Shown here: piece after piece, positions 17,052 to 24,933 of the stretch | How positions within the stretch are numbered: the stretch's first letter is position 1 | How the letters are laid out: each line of letters opens with the position of its first letter | Source of the DNA: a virus | IMG/VR virus record: IMGVR_UViG_3300025759_000186 | Coordinates: 1-43,187 of that record | DNA length: 43,187 bases | Strand: one strand, 5' to 3' | The notes under the pieces: model-generated | Told to the model about the DNA's origin: nothing | Databases searched by the model: none | What the model saw: the letters and a program-made list of their open reading frames with translations, nothing else | Translations under genes and position numbers: made by a program

Positions 17052-17785
17052 TGCAATATAAAACTATCGACATCCAGAGAGCCTTGAACCGGCACGAACC
17101 CAGCTTCGCGATCGCGGAGGACGGGATCATGGGGCCAGAGACAGAGGCGGCGATCTCCGTCTTCAAGGGGAAGCGTGGTCTCCAGCGGCGTCCGCTGATC
17201 GGTCCGATCACCCTCTCGCTCCTGTTCCCGGGAGAAGCCGATCCAGATGATCCGAAGATCAGCCTGACAGACGGCGTCCCGTGGGTCAACGAGCTGGCGC
17301 GTCATATGCATTGGCACGAGGAACGGGACAACGCCAAGCTCAGGGAGTGGCTCAAGAGCGACGGAGCAACGCTGGGAGACCCGGCGGTCTATCCGTGGTG
17401 TGGTGACGCAATGCAGACCGCAATCCGCCTCACGCTCCCGGACGAGCCGTTCCCCGGCGATCTGGGAAGGAACCCATACTGGGCGAGGAACTGGGCGCTC
17501 TTCGGAGAAGAAAGTCCGCTCGCCTACGGCGCGATGATCACGCTGGTTCGCGGCAAGGGTGGACACATAGGAACCGCCGTCGGCTTCGACAAGAAGGCGA
17601 AGAGGATCAGGCTACGGGGTGGGAACCAGTCGAACTCGATCAACGACACATGGATCGACGGTCGGTCGGTCTCATCTGGTGGGCGCGTCCTTGCAATCAG
17701 GAAGCCCAAGACCTACACGAAACCCCTCCCGCCAATCCCGCTGATGAACAGTCACGGAGAAGTGATCTCAACGAACGAGGCATGA
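17051..17785 (+). CDS. Endolysin: peptidoglycan-binding plus TIGR02594-like Cys peptidase domain
   Basis: 244 aa. Residues 5-58 form a peptidoglycan-binding domain (IQRALNRHE, DGIMGPETEAAISVFKGKRG, IGPITLSLL). Residues about 75-230 match the TIGR02594 family: PWVNELARHM, PWCGDAMQ with candidate nucleophile Cys117, GGHIGTAVG with candidate His172, and LRGGNQSNSI near residue 190. The enzyme should cleave the host cell wall at the end of infection. It has no signal peptide or anchor, so release depends on the holin-like protein encoded next. It opens the lysis cassette. Confidence 0.85.
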   Translation: MQYKTIDIQRALNRHEPSFAIAEDGIMGPETEAAISVFKGKRGLQRRPLIGPITLSLLFPGEADPDDPKISLTDGVPWVNELARHMHWHEERDNAKLREWLKSDGATLGDPAVYPWCGDAMQTAIRLTLPDEPFPGDLGRNPYWARNWALFGEESPLAYGAMITLVRGKGGHIGTAVGFDKKAKRIRLRGGNQSNSINDTWIDGRSVSSGGRVLAIRKPKTYTKPLPPIPLMNSHGEVISTNEA

Positions 17786-17786
17786 C

Positions 17787-18026
17787 ATGGAACAGACCAC
17801 CGAAGAGAAGGTCGAGAGAGGCAAGCGTCGATCGGCGCTTCGCTTTGAAATATTCGCGACCCTGATCGCGGCGATCATCATCGACCGGATGATCCGTGGA
17901 GACATGGACAGCGCGACGATGTCCGCCTTGACTGGATTCGGATCGACGATCTTCCTCGTCTGTCTGGGCTACGCCGCCGCGCTCCGTGGGATCGACAGCT
18001 ACGCGAACGAAGTGGTGAAGCGATGA
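17787..18026 (+). CDS. Holin-like membrane protein
   Basis: 79 aa. A charged N-terminus (EEKVERGKRRSALRFE) precedes two hydrophobic segments, about 23-35 (FATLIAAIIIDRM) and 45-65 (LTGFGSTIFLVCLGYAAAL), and a short charged tail. Size, topology and position between endolysin and spanins support a holin or related permeabilising protein. The C-terminus overlaps the i-spanin start (ATGA). Confidence 0.65.
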   Translation: MEQTTEEKVERGKRRSALRFEIFATLIAAIIIDRMIRGDMDSATMSALTGFGSTIFLVCLGYAAALRGIDSYANEVVKR

Positions 18027-18433
18027 TCTGGCACTGGAAGAAGATCATGTGGGCGATCGTCGCTCTGGCCATTGTCAGCCTCGGGGTCACGATCGTCGCG
18101 GCTGTTCGGGACTACGCCTCGACCAAGGAGAGGCTTGGGGTCATGGAGACCGCCGTGGAGGTTCAGAACGCCACGATCACAGCACAGCGCCAAGCTCTGG
18201 ACGAGTGGCGAGAATGGCGAGAAGCCCAAGAGGCGCGACTGGAGGAATTGTCGGATGTATCACGCGAAGCGAGACAAAATGTCGCAGAAACGCGACGGGA
18301 GCTGTCAGGGATCGACTACGAAACGATCGACGACGAGACTTTGGGTCGTGTTGTCAATGGTATCGATGCTCGCGCCCGTTGCTTGCTCGAAGCCGCAAGC
18401 GGTGGAGATCGCAACTGTCCCGGAGAGGATTGA
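18023..18433 (+). CDS. Inner-membrane spanin (Rz-like)
   Basis: 136 aa. One N-terminal membrane segment (about 9-27, MWAIVALAIVSLGVTIVAAV) is followed by a long charged coiled coil (about 30-105, with ALDEWREWREAQEARLEEL) and a short C-terminal part with two cysteines. This is the standard i-spanin plan: anchored in the inner membrane, the helix spans the periplasm to meet the o-spanin. The o-spanin gene begins inside it in another frame. Confidence 0.75.
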   Translation: MIWHWKKIMWAIVALAIVSLGVTIVAAVRDYASTKERLGVMETAVEVQNATITAQRQALDEWREWREAQEARLEELSDVSREARQNVAETRRELSGIDYETIDDETLGRVVNGIDARARCLLEAASGGDRNCPGED

Positions 18434-18635
18434 ACGACCCACAGCTTCAAAACTGCCGAAACCGGACCAGATTGTCCCGGCGGATGTCCAGTGGGCGGTT
18501 GTCATGACGGAGAATGGACGCTATCTTGCTCTCAGCCCGGAGGACTTCGAGAGGTTTCAGCTGAACCAAGCTGACGTCGTTCGCTACATCCGAGAGGCGA
18601 ACGCACAGATCGAATACTACCGGGAGCAACTCTGA
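18255..18635 (+). CDS. Outer-membrane lipoprotein spanin (Rz1-like), overlapping frame
   Basis: 126 aa from ATG 18255, chosen for GGAGGA (18241-18246) at ideal spacing; ATG 18279 is a second possibility. It overlaps the i-spanin by about 180 bases in the +1 frame. A basic region (KRDKMSQKR, TKRSTTR) is followed by the hydrophobic stretch LWVVLSMVSMLAPVACSKP, a lipoprotein signal with Cys as the expected lipidated residue. The lipobox is imperfect (Pro at -3). A Pro-containing segment and an acidic helix (SPEDFERFQLNQADVVRYI) follow. Together with the i-spanin it should fuse the two membranes during lysis. Confidence 0.7.
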   Translation: MYHAKRDKMSQKRDGSCQGSTTKRSTTRLWVVLSMVSMLAPVACSKPQAVEIATVPERIERPTASKLPKPDQIVPADVQWAVVMTENGRYLALSPEDFERFQLNQADVVRYIREANAQIEYYREQL

Positions 18636-18917
18636 ATGGATCAAATAGTTCTTAGCTGGGGCAATGTTATAGCCATGATCGGCGTCATGATCTCCGGGAT
18701 CGGTCTCGTGTCTGGTCTATTTGTCGCGCTCTATAAGCAAATCCGCCAGAACAAGACAGAGCTGGATGAATTCAAGCTACACGTCGCCCGGGACTTCGTG
18801 TCAAACACCCACCTGAACGGAATGAAAGAGGATTTGATCCGGTCCGAAGAAAGAACCCTCGCGGCGATTAACAATCTCGCGGACAGGTTCGACCGCTTTC
18901 TTGCGAAGCAACAGTAA
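18636..18917 (+). CDS. Single-pass membrane protein with cytoplasmic or periplasmic coiled coil
   Basis: 93 aa starting right after the o-spanin stop. A hydrophobic segment at about 10-32 (VIAMIGVMISGIGLVSGLFV) is followed by a charged helical tail (KQIRQNKTELDEFKLHVARD, SEERTLAAINNLADRFDRF). This resembles small phage membrane proteins found next to lysis genes, which may act as accessory holins or regulators. It is the last gene of the late operon; a new promoter follows at once. Confidence 0.65.
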   Translation: MDQIVLSWGNVIAMIGVMISGIGLVSGLFVALYKQIRQNKTELDEFKLHVARDFVSNTHLNGMKEDLIRSEERTLAAINNLADRFDRFLAKQQ

Positions 18918-18921
18918 ATCC

Positions 18922-18949
18922 TTCACATTACACAATAAGCCTCTATACT
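18922..18949 (+). promoter_or_regulatory. Sigma70-like promoter for the A1-like gene
   Basis: TTCACA (18922-18927), 16-base spacer, TATACT (18944-18949), in the 63-base gap after the lysis cassette. GCCGGAGAAAAAG lies before ATG 18981 as RBS. It lacks the dyad and leader of the repeated cassettes, so it probably belongs to a different expression class. Confidence 0.6.
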
Positions 18950-18980
18950 TCGGCCACCTGATACAGCCGGAGAAAAAGTC

Positions 18981-20606
18981 ATGGCATTGACCGAAGCACA
19001 ACGGGACGATATGGTTCGTCTCTTCGATAAATACGGATCGAAGGCTCAAGTGGCCCACGAGATGGGCGTCTCCCGAACCACCGTCAAGAAATACCTTCAC
19101 CAGCTCGGCTTCAAGGGAAGCCTCGTCCAAGGACGGAAGACGGACATCGCTCCTGTCACCCTCCAGCTCCCCGAAGAGGGGGACATCAAGCGCTACATCA
19201 TCACGAGCGCCCAGAACAACACGAAGCTCCACACACGGCTCTGGGACAACCTCACAGCCTACGCGGACTTCCTCGACGCGGAGATCATGGTCTCCCGGTT
19301 CACCTACGACAAAGCGAGCTATGGCAAGCGCGCCGTGAAGCCCGGACGGGAAGCCACAGCCGCCGACAAGGACGAGGCGTGGTGGGTCCCGGAGGTCATG
19401 CCTTACGCGGCGGACACGGACCCAGACAGGAGCCGCTATCAGATCGCTCCGGGTCTCCAGCTCTGCGCGGAGATGAACATCATCCCGACAGCCGTGAAGC
19501 CTCTGACCGGTCTGGAGAACTACACAGGACGGGAGAGCGCGATCTTCCCCCACGTCCAGTTCGCTCTCCAGTCTATCGCAAGCGCTCCAAAGGAGCCGAC
19601 GAAGTTCAACTACACGACCGGGACAGTCACCGTCCGGAACTACATCGCCAAGAAGGAAGGACAGCGAGCCAGCTCGCGCCACGGATACGGCGCTTTGATC
19701 GTCGAGGTCGACAGCTCCGGGAGCTGGTGGGTCCGGCAACTGGAGGCGGAAGAGGACGGCACGTTCTACGACGTCCCGGACGCCTTCGATCTGGCGAACA
19801 TCAACATCCACAAGGTCTCCGGCGGGCAGATCACCGAAGGGGTGGTCGAGGCGATCAACTGGGGCGACATCCACAGCTCCGAGATCGACGATGACATCCG
19901 ACGGGTCAACTGGGGCGCTGATGGCATCATCGACGCTCTCCGGCCTCGTCATCAGCTGATGCACGATGTCCAGAGCTTCCGATCGAGATCACACCACGAG
20001 ATGAAGAAGTTCGGGAGGATGTATCAGAAGTTCCTCGATGGGATCGACAGCGTCGAAGACGAGGTCCGGGAGACGGCGGGTCTGATCATGGAAGCCCGAC
20101 GGGACGAGACGGAGATGATCATCGTCAGCTCGAACCACGATCGCCACCTCGATCGCTGGCTAGACGAGGCGGACTTCAAGAAGGACCTATTGAACGCGGA
20201 GTTCTATCTGGAAGCCCAGCTCGCCCGGGTCAAGGCGATGAAGGCTGGAGACGACTGGGATGGGAACGAGTGGTCGCTTCTCCGGGCCGGGGTCGGATCG
20301 GAAGTCCTCTTCCTGAAGCAAGATGACAGCTATGTGATCGCCGGGATTGAAATGGCGATGCACGGCGACGAGGGTCCAAACGGGGCGCGGGGATCAACCG
20401 CGAACCTGACCAAGCTGGGTCGGAAGGTCAACAAGGGCCACGATCACACGGCGACGATCATGGGGGACGTCTGGTCAGCTGGAGCCTGTCAGCTCCGTTT
20501 CTGCTACATGACGGGACCGTCTTCCCATAGCGTCTCGCACGTTGTAACATTCCCCGGAGGGACCAGAACCATGATCACAGTTTGGGAAGGGAAATGGAGA
20601 GCGTAG
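18981..20606 (+). CDS. T5 A1-like metallophosphoesterase with N-terminal HTH
   Basis: 541 aa. Residues 1-45 form a helix-turn-helix (YGSKAQVAHEMGVSRTTVKK). The rest carries calcineurin-type metallophosphoesterase motifs in order: GDIHSSEIDD (295-304), SSNHDRH (383-389), HGDEGPNGARG (461-471) and GHDHT (486-490). The length and motifs resemble the T5 A1 pre-early protein, which is needed for host DNA degradation. If active, it would be a metal-dependent nuclease or phosphodiesterase acting early. It has its own promoter and stands between the lysis genes and the replication module. The T5 A1 link is from memory of the family, not a search. Confidence 0.65.
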   Translation: MALTEAQRDDMVRLFDKYGSKAQVAHEMGVSRTTVKKYLHQLGFKGSLVQGRKTDIAPVTLQLPEEGDIKRYIITSAQNNTKLHTRLWDNLTAYADFLDAEIMVSRFTYDKASYGKRAVKPGREATAADKDEAWWVPEVMPYAADTDPDRSRYQIAPGLQLCAEMNIIPTAVKPLTGLENYTGRESAIFPHVQFALQSIASAPKEPTKFNYTTGTVTVRNYIAKKEGQRASSRHGYGALIVEVDSSGSWWVRQLEAEEDGTFYDVPDAFDLANINIHKVSGGQITEGVVEAINWGDIHSSEIDDDIRRVNWGADGIIDALRPRHQLMHDVQSFRSRSHHEMKKFGRMYQKFLDGIDSVEDEVRETAGLIMEARRDETEMIIVSSNHDRHLDRWLDEADFKKDLLNAEFYLEAQLARVKAMKAGDDWDGNEWSLLRAGVGSEVLFLKQDDSYVIAGIEMAMHGDEGPNGARGSTANLTKLGRKVNKGHDHTATIMGDVWSAGACQLRFCYMTGPSSHSVSHVVTFPGGTRTMITVWEGKWRA

Positions 20607-20794
20607 GGCGATATTTTCACCGCGTGGGATCGGCTCTGTCGGTCCTGATAAACGTGATCCTCGGAGGGCGCAGGGAAAGTCTCTGCGCCCGTTTTCATAG
20701 GACCGACCATCTGATCGGTCGTCTGATCAATTCCATCCTCCCCAACCACACCGACACCTCGAACGCCTTCTGGTCGCGGCTCCGGGACGATTGA
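20594..20794 (+). CDS. Small conserved phage protein, unknown function
   Basis: 66 aa from ATG 20594, which has GGGAAGGG just upstream and overlaps the A1-like gene by 13 bases; an in-frame ATG at 20582 lies deeper in that gene. The pattern ALSVLINVILGGRRESLCAR followed by a His-Leu-Ile-Gly-Arg segment recurs in small phage proteins whose function I do not know. Basic overall, with a hydrophobic N-terminal helix. Confidence 0.6.
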   Translation: MESVGRYFHRVGSALSVLINVILGGRRESLCARFHRTDHLIGRLINSILPNHTDTSNAFWSRLRDD

Positions 20795-21019
20795 TCCCAA
20801 AACAGCCCAACCTCGGACAACCTTCAAACAGAGGTCGGCAGCTGTAAGCCTTTGATTTTTAATACTGAAGACAACCTCCCCAACCTCCCCAACCTTTCAA
20901 GAAGTAATAGAAATATATAAGAATTCCCAGCAATTTTAGGGATGGGAAGGTCGGGAGGTTGTCCAAGGTCGTCCCGGTTGCTTTCTCGTTTGGGCGCTTG
21001 TAAGGTATCCGGAGAACAC
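20795..21019 (+). other. AT-rich non-coding region with inverted repeats; candidate replication origin
   Basis: No gene fits here. Arms GACAACCTCCC (20870-20880) and GGGAGGTTGTC (20953-20963) are perfect inverted repeats; the similarity extends outward imperfectly to about 21 bases per arm. CAACCT units recur at 20808, 20816, 20872, 20881 and 20889. The interval between arms is markedly AT-rich (TTTCAAGAAGTAATAGAAAT, then ATATATAAGAATT). Iteron-like repeats beside an AT-rich tract, immediately before the replication genes, suggest an origin; a regulatory stem is the alternative. Confidence 0.45.
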
Positions 21020-21032
21020 GGAGAGCCTGACA
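21020..21032 (+). promoter_or_regulatory. Start-associated sequence, copy 1 (GGAGAGCCTGACA)
   Basis: Directly abuts ATG 21033. GGAG gives the Shine-Dalgarno part; CCTGAC is not explained by 16S rRNA pairing but recurs before seven other starts. Confidence 0.65.
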
Positions 21033-22571
21033 ATGAACTACCCTCACACGATGCCACCGTTCGACCATCAAGACGTCGAACAGAAAGACCACTGGAACAC
21101 ACCGAACCGCGCGATCTTCTGGGAGCAAGGCTTGGGAAAAATGAAGGCTGGCTACGACTGGGCCTTGACCCTCTGGCAAGCCGGGAAGATTGACACGCTC
21201 GTCGTCGTCTCCCCGAACGGCGTCCATCTCGAATGGATCAAGGAGGCGATCAAGGAGCCGTCCAAGACGAATCCCTACGACCAGCCGCTCGTCCCTCCGA
21301 TGTGGCATGACCAGATCGACTTCGTGGCCTACGACACGAAGAAGGCGGGGACCAAGTGGCACCAGCAAAAGATGAAGGAGGCGTTCTACTCGAAGAAGTT
21401 CGTCGTCCTGTCGATGTCCTATGACGCGGTGAAGACGGAGAAGTCGAAGACCTCCGGCTGGATCGGCGGGAAGCTGTTCTGTGCCAAGATGGTCCGCGAT
21501 CGGCGGACCGCCTTCCTGATCGACGAGGCGGCTGAAATCCAGACGCCCGGGACGAAGATCACGAAGACCCTTGTGGGCCATGGTGGGCGTGGCGGGATCA
21601 GTCGGTTCGCTCTCTATCGCCGGATCATGGAGGGAACGCCGGTCGACGAGGGTCCCTTCAATGTCTATCCACAGATGCAATTCCTCGACCCGGACTTCTG
21701 GCGCGATCGCGGCTTCGCGTCGTTCCAGAGCTTCAAGACCTACTTCGGCATCTGGAAGGATGTCGAGCGGAACGACGGTCGCCACTTCCCGATGTTGCTC
21801 CGCTACCAGAACCTCGAAGAGCTTCACGACATCCTGAAGCCGCACAGCTCCCGGCTACTGAAGCGGGACTGTCTCGATCTCCCGGAGAAGCAATACACCC
21901 AGCACCGCTTCGACATGTCGAAGGAGCAATGGGACGCCTATGAGAAGATCAGGGACGATCTTATGATCGAAACCCAAGCGGACGGAGCTGACATCGAGAG
22001 CCTGATCACAGCGGAGCTTCCGATCGTCAACATCCTGAAGCTCTACCAGATCACAGCCGGATATCTCCCGTTCATGGAGGACGAGAACGGGGAGGCTGTC
22101 CAGAAGGTGGTGACGTTCAAGGAGAACCCACGCCTCGAAACAGCGCTCGCCCAGCTGAACAAACAGACCCACCCGGTCCTGATCTGGTGTCGCTTCACCC
22201 GGGACCTCGAACTCCTTCAGGACGCTCTGGGCGATCGACTGGTCCGCTACGACGGGAAGACCGATCAGGATGTCCGGGAAGAAAACAAGCGGCGCTGGCT
22301 CGCCCAGACCGGTCCACAATTCCTTGCGGCTCAGACGCAAGCGATGTATCGTGGACACACTTTGAACATCGCCCCTTATGTCCTTTACTACACGAACGAC
22401 AGCCGCCTCCGCCTCCGGAGGCAATCTGAAGACAGAACGCACAGAGGCAAAATGGACTTTTCGGTTCTCTACGGCGACATGATGGCGACCGACACGGTCG
22501 ACGAGAAGCGCGTCCGCAAGCTCCGGGAGAAGCTCCAAGTCGCTGAAACTATCATGGGAGACAACAGATGA
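21033..22571 (+). CDS. SNF2/superfamily 2 DNA helicase
   Basis: 512 aa. Motif I is GLGKM at residues 33-37 (Met in place of the usual Thr/Ser), motif II IDEAAE at 163-168, a motif III-like GTP in EGTPVDEGP, and a C-terminal motif VI-like SRLRLRRQSEDRTHR. These identify an SNF2-type ATPase that moves along or remodels DNA. Phages use such enzymes in replication, recombination or restart. It is the first gene of the replication operon, next to the candidate origin. Confidence 0.85.
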   Translation: MNYPHTMPPFDHQDVEQKDHWNTPNRAIFWEQGLGKMKAGYDWALTLWQAGKIDTLVVVSPNGVHLEWIKEAIKEPSKTNPYDQPLVPPMWHDQIDFVAYDTKKAGTKWHQQKMKEAFYSKKFVVLSMSYDAVKTEKSKTSGWIGGKLFCAKMVRDRRTAFLIDEAAEIQTPGTKITKTLVGHGGRGGISRFALYRRIMEGTPVDEGPFNVYPQMQFLDPDFWRDRGFASFQSFKTYFGIWKDVERNDGRHFPMLLRYQNLEELHDILKPHSSRLLKRDCLDLPEKQYTQHRFDMSKEQWDAYEKIRDDLMIETQADGADIESLITAELPIVNILKLYQITAGYLPFMEDENGEAVQKVVTFKENPRLETALAQLNKQTHPVLIWCRFTRDLELLQDALGDRLVRYDGKTDQDVREENKRRWLAQTGPQFLAAQTQAMYRGHTLNIAPYVLYYTNDSRLRLRRQSEDRTHRGKMDFSVLYGDMMATDTVDEKRVRKLREKLQVAETIMGDNR

Positions 22572-22765
22572 AGATCGTCATCGGAGAGACCGCCGAAACC
22601 CTCCAGATTTTTGACAACGAAGGAAGGGACATCTCGGAGACCCTTTCGATCAAGTCCGTGGCGATGCAGACCGCGCCGGGGATGCCAACCGTCGTCCGCT
22701 TGGACGTCTACGCCCACGAGATCGAGATCGAGACCTCCGAACCGATGATCGTGAAGGTCGAATGA
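22568..22765 (+). CDS. Hypothetical small protein
   Basis: 65 aa, ATGA overlap with the helicase gene and another four-base overlap with the next, so all three are probably coupled. Beta-rich (VVRLDVYAHEIEIETSEP), acidic. No recognised family. Confidence 0.65.
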   Translation: MKIVIGETAETLQIFDNEGRDISETLSIKSVAMQTAPGMPTVVRLDVYAHEIEIETSEPMIVKVE

Positions 22766-23106
22766 CAGTCTTCGTCGTCCAGCGAGCAACCTACCGCGAG
22801 GGAGGTGTCCTGAAGGACAAATACGATCTCTCCCCGGCTGAAGAGTTTGGGGAGCTGGTCGAGCTTCTGGACGCCGACACGAGACCCTTCAACCTCGAAC
22901 CCGTGATCGATGCTCTCTACAGTCGCCTCGAAGACTTCGGGGACGACGACTACATGATTTGCATCGGGAACCCGATCCTCCTGTCGCTGGCTGTCTCGAT
23001 CGCTCTGGACATCAACGACGGACGGGTCCAGCTCCTTCAGTGGAACGGACGCCGGGGAACATATGTTCCAGTTTCCGCAGATTTGGGCTTTACAGACGCG
23101 GACTGA
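22762..23106 (+). CDS. Conserved phage hypothetical protein
   Basis: 114 aa. The pattern TVFVVQ, YDLSPAEEFGELVELLD, DDYMICIGNPILLSLAVSIA, GRVQLLQWNGRRGTYV is one I associate with conserved phage proteins in replication regions, but the function is unknown to me. Coupled to the upstream gene by ATGA overlap. Confidence 0.65.
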   Translation: MTVFVVQRATYREGGVLKDKYDLSPAEEFGELVELLDADTRPFNLEPVIDALYSRLEDFGDDDYMICIGNPILLSLAVSIALDINDGRVQLLQWNGRRGTYVPVSADLGFTDAD

Positions 23107-23132
23107 CCCGCTAGACATTTGCCTACACGAAC

Positions 23133-23144
23133 GAAAGCCTGACC
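23133..23144 (+). promoter_or_regulatory. Start-associated sequence, copy 2 (GAAAGCCTGACC)
   Basis: Abuts ATG 23145 in a 38-base gap. The GGAG part is degenerate here, so the conserved AGCCTGACC is the main signal. Confidence 0.6.
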
Positions 23145-23423
23145 ATGAACTACACATTCAACACCGAACTGGAAGACATGGAATTCGCGTTCAATGTGGA
23201 CGTCGTCCTCGTTTGCACGGAGAGAGGTGAACCGGCGGCGATGCCTTCGATGAACTTCCCCGGCGAGCCGGGATGGGGTCCAGAGTTCGATGTCGACAGT
23301 GTCCTCGTCAACGGGATCGCGCTGGACAAGAAGTCCTTCGTCGCGATCTTCAGTGAAGAGGCATGGGACGGCGTCGTCAACAACGCAAGGACAGCCGCCG
23401 AAGAGACCGGCGAGTTCGGATAA
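23145..23423 (+). CDS. Hypothetical acidic protein
   Basis: 92 aa, acidic, beta-rich N-terminus (YTFNTELEDMEFAFNVDVVL), Pro/Gly-rich middle and a C-terminal helix (KKSFVAIFSEEAWDGVVNNA). No family recognised. It starts at a start-associated element and is followed at 11 bases by another gene with the same element. Confidence 0.6.
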   Translation: MNYTFNTELEDMEFAFNVDVVLVCTERGEPAAMPSMNFPGEPGWGPEFDVDSVLVNGIALDKKSFVAIFSEEAWDGVVNNARTAAEETGEFG

Positions 23424-23434
23424 AGGAGCCTGAC
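23422..23434 (+). promoter_or_regulatory. Start-associated sequence, copy 3 (AAAGGAGCCTGAC)
   Basis: Abuts ATG 23435 and begins in the stop codon of the previous gene. A best-match copy with full AAAGGAG. Confidence 0.65.
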
Positions 23435-24007
23435 ATGACAGATCAATCAACCCAAGACTGGGAAGCCTACGCGGACGAACAGGAAGCAACCCCTCCCAAG
23501 ATGGGGAACAACACGAAGGCGGTCCTCGAAGATCAAATTCGACAGCTGAAGCTGGAGGACGAAGAGATCGACCGCCTCGAAGCTGAACTGAAGACCGCCA
23601 AGGAGCGCCGGACGAAGCTCGTGGAGCTGACGATCCCGGCAACCTTCGAGGACATGGGCCTCGATGACGACAGCGTCATCAAGGTCGACGGGAAGGCTGT
23701 GACGATCATCACGTCCACCTTCGCCTCCCCGAAAGCCGCCGATCGCGAAAAGGTTTATGACTGGCTTGAAGAGCATGGTCACGGCGGACTGATCAAGCGG
23801 ACCGGCATCTTCCAGACCGGTCGGGACAACGAGAAGAAGTTCAAGAGCTGGATCGACAGCATCAAGACATATCCCGGGACGTTCAGTCGCAAGGTTGAAC
23901 CCACCACCCTGAAGGCGTTCGTCAACGAACAGCTGAAGGCGGGAACCGAAATTCCGATGGACCTGTTCGGCGCTTACACTAAGCGCGTCGCGAAGGTCAC
24001 GGGATAA
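23435..24007 (+). CDS. Coiled-coil protein next to SSB-like gene
   Basis: 190 aa from ATG 23435 (in-frame upstream ATG 23363 lies inside the previous gene and lacks an RBS). Residues about 30-72 form a coiled coil (LEDQIRQLKLEDEEIDRLEA) and about 85-190 a basic alpha/beta domain (EHGHGGLIKRTGIFQTGRD). The arrangement of coiled-coil protein followed by an SSB-like protein occurs in phage recombination regions. Role unknown; perhaps a partner of the next gene product. Confidence 0.6.
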   Translation: MTDQSTQDWEAYADEQEATPPKMGNNTKAVLEDQIRQLKLEDEEIDRLEAELKTAKERRTKLVELTIPATFEDMGLDDDSVIKVDGKAVTIITSTFASPKAADREKVYDWLEEHGHGGLIKRTGIFQTGRDNEKKFKSWIDSIKTYPGTFSRKVEPTTLKAFVNEQLKAGTEIPMDLFGAYTKRVAKVTG

Positions 24008-24010
24008 ACA

Positions 24011-24030
24011 GGGAGGCAATGGAGCCTCCC
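24011..24030 (+). terminator. Intergenic hairpin
   Basis: Perfect stem GGGAGGC/GCCTCCC with a six-base loop in the 57-base gap before the SSB-like gene. No U-tract; likely RNA stabilising or partially terminating. Confidence 0.45.
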
Positions 24031-24064
24031 GAACCGAAAAGCCAACTTGTGAAAGGAACAACAC

Positions 24065-24904
24065 ATGGCAAACGCAGTCACCAAGAAGCAAGCCACAGAT
24101 GTCGCCGAATGGGGCGACTATGCTGGGGCCACAGGCTTCGAGAACGTCGATCGCTCTGAACTTGCGATCCCGTTCGTCAACGTCCTCCAGTCCAACTCGG
24201 AGCTGGTGGAAGATGGAAAGGCGAAACAGGGCCAATTCTACAACAACGTCATGGAAACGGTGATGGACGACTTCCGCTTCATCCCCTGTTATCGTCAGCG
24301 CGTTTTCGTGGAATGGGTTCCGGTGGACAGCGGCGGCGGCTTCGTCGGCGTTCATGATCCGGACAGCCAGTTCGTTCAGGACGCGATCCGCAAGAACGGG
24401 AACTCCCCGATCAAGCTCCAGTGTCACGACGCGGAGACCGGCGAGGTTCATGACCTTGTCGAGACGATCTATCTCTACGGCCTCGTCCTCGACGACGATG
24501 GGGACTATGAACGGGTCGTCCTTGGCTTCTCGTCGATGAAGCTGAAGAAGTATCGCCAATTCATCACGAAGGCGACAGCTCAGACGCTCGTCGTCGGCGA
24601 TCGCCGGATCAAGCTCCCCTTGTGGGCGCATGTCTGGCGCGTGACCACCGAACAGGAGATCGCCAAGTCGAACGGGAAGAAGTTCCAGAACATCTCGCTG
24701 TCCTTTGACGGAGGCAGCGCGAAGGACTGTCGCTTGGCACCCAACGACGATCTGTTCCAAGCTGGTCTCGCTTTCCATGACATGGTCTCGGAAGGCGCTG
24801 CAAAGGCTGACCTTGGGACCGCCGACCGGACCGATCAGGCTGGCGGCGAAGAGAACGGAGGCGGCAACCCCACGCCGGACCTCGACGACGACATCCCGAT
24901 CTGA
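24065..24904 (+). CDS. SSB-like ssDNA-binding protein with acidic C-terminal tip
   Basis: 279 aa. A globular domain (residues about 25-245) is followed by a disordered Gly/Asn linker and the tip TPDLDDDIPI. This tip closely resembles the SSB C-terminal motif (DFDDDIPF in E. coli) that docks DNA repair and replication proteins. The domain itself is not an obvious OB fold by eye; similar proteins in phages are encoded with recombination or replication genes. RBS GAAAGGAAC precedes ATG 24065. A role in coating ssDNA during replication is likely but inferred. Confidence 0.6.
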   Translation: MANAVTKKQATDVAEWGDYAGATGFENVDRSELAIPFVNVLQSNSELVEDGKAKQGQFYNNVMETVMDDFRFIPCYRQRVFVEWVPVDSGGGFVGVHDPDSQFVQDAIRKNGNSPIKLQCHDAETGEVHDLVETIYLYGLVLDDDGDYERVVLGFSSMKLKKYRQFITKATAQTLVVGDRRIKLPLWAHVWRVTTEQEIAKSNGKKFQNISLSFDGGSAKDCRLAPNDDLFQAGLAFHDMVSEGAAKADLGTADRTDQAGGEENGGGNPTPDLDDDIPI

Positions 24905-24933
24905 GAAGTCAGGCGCTTAGATCGCGGAGAGAA

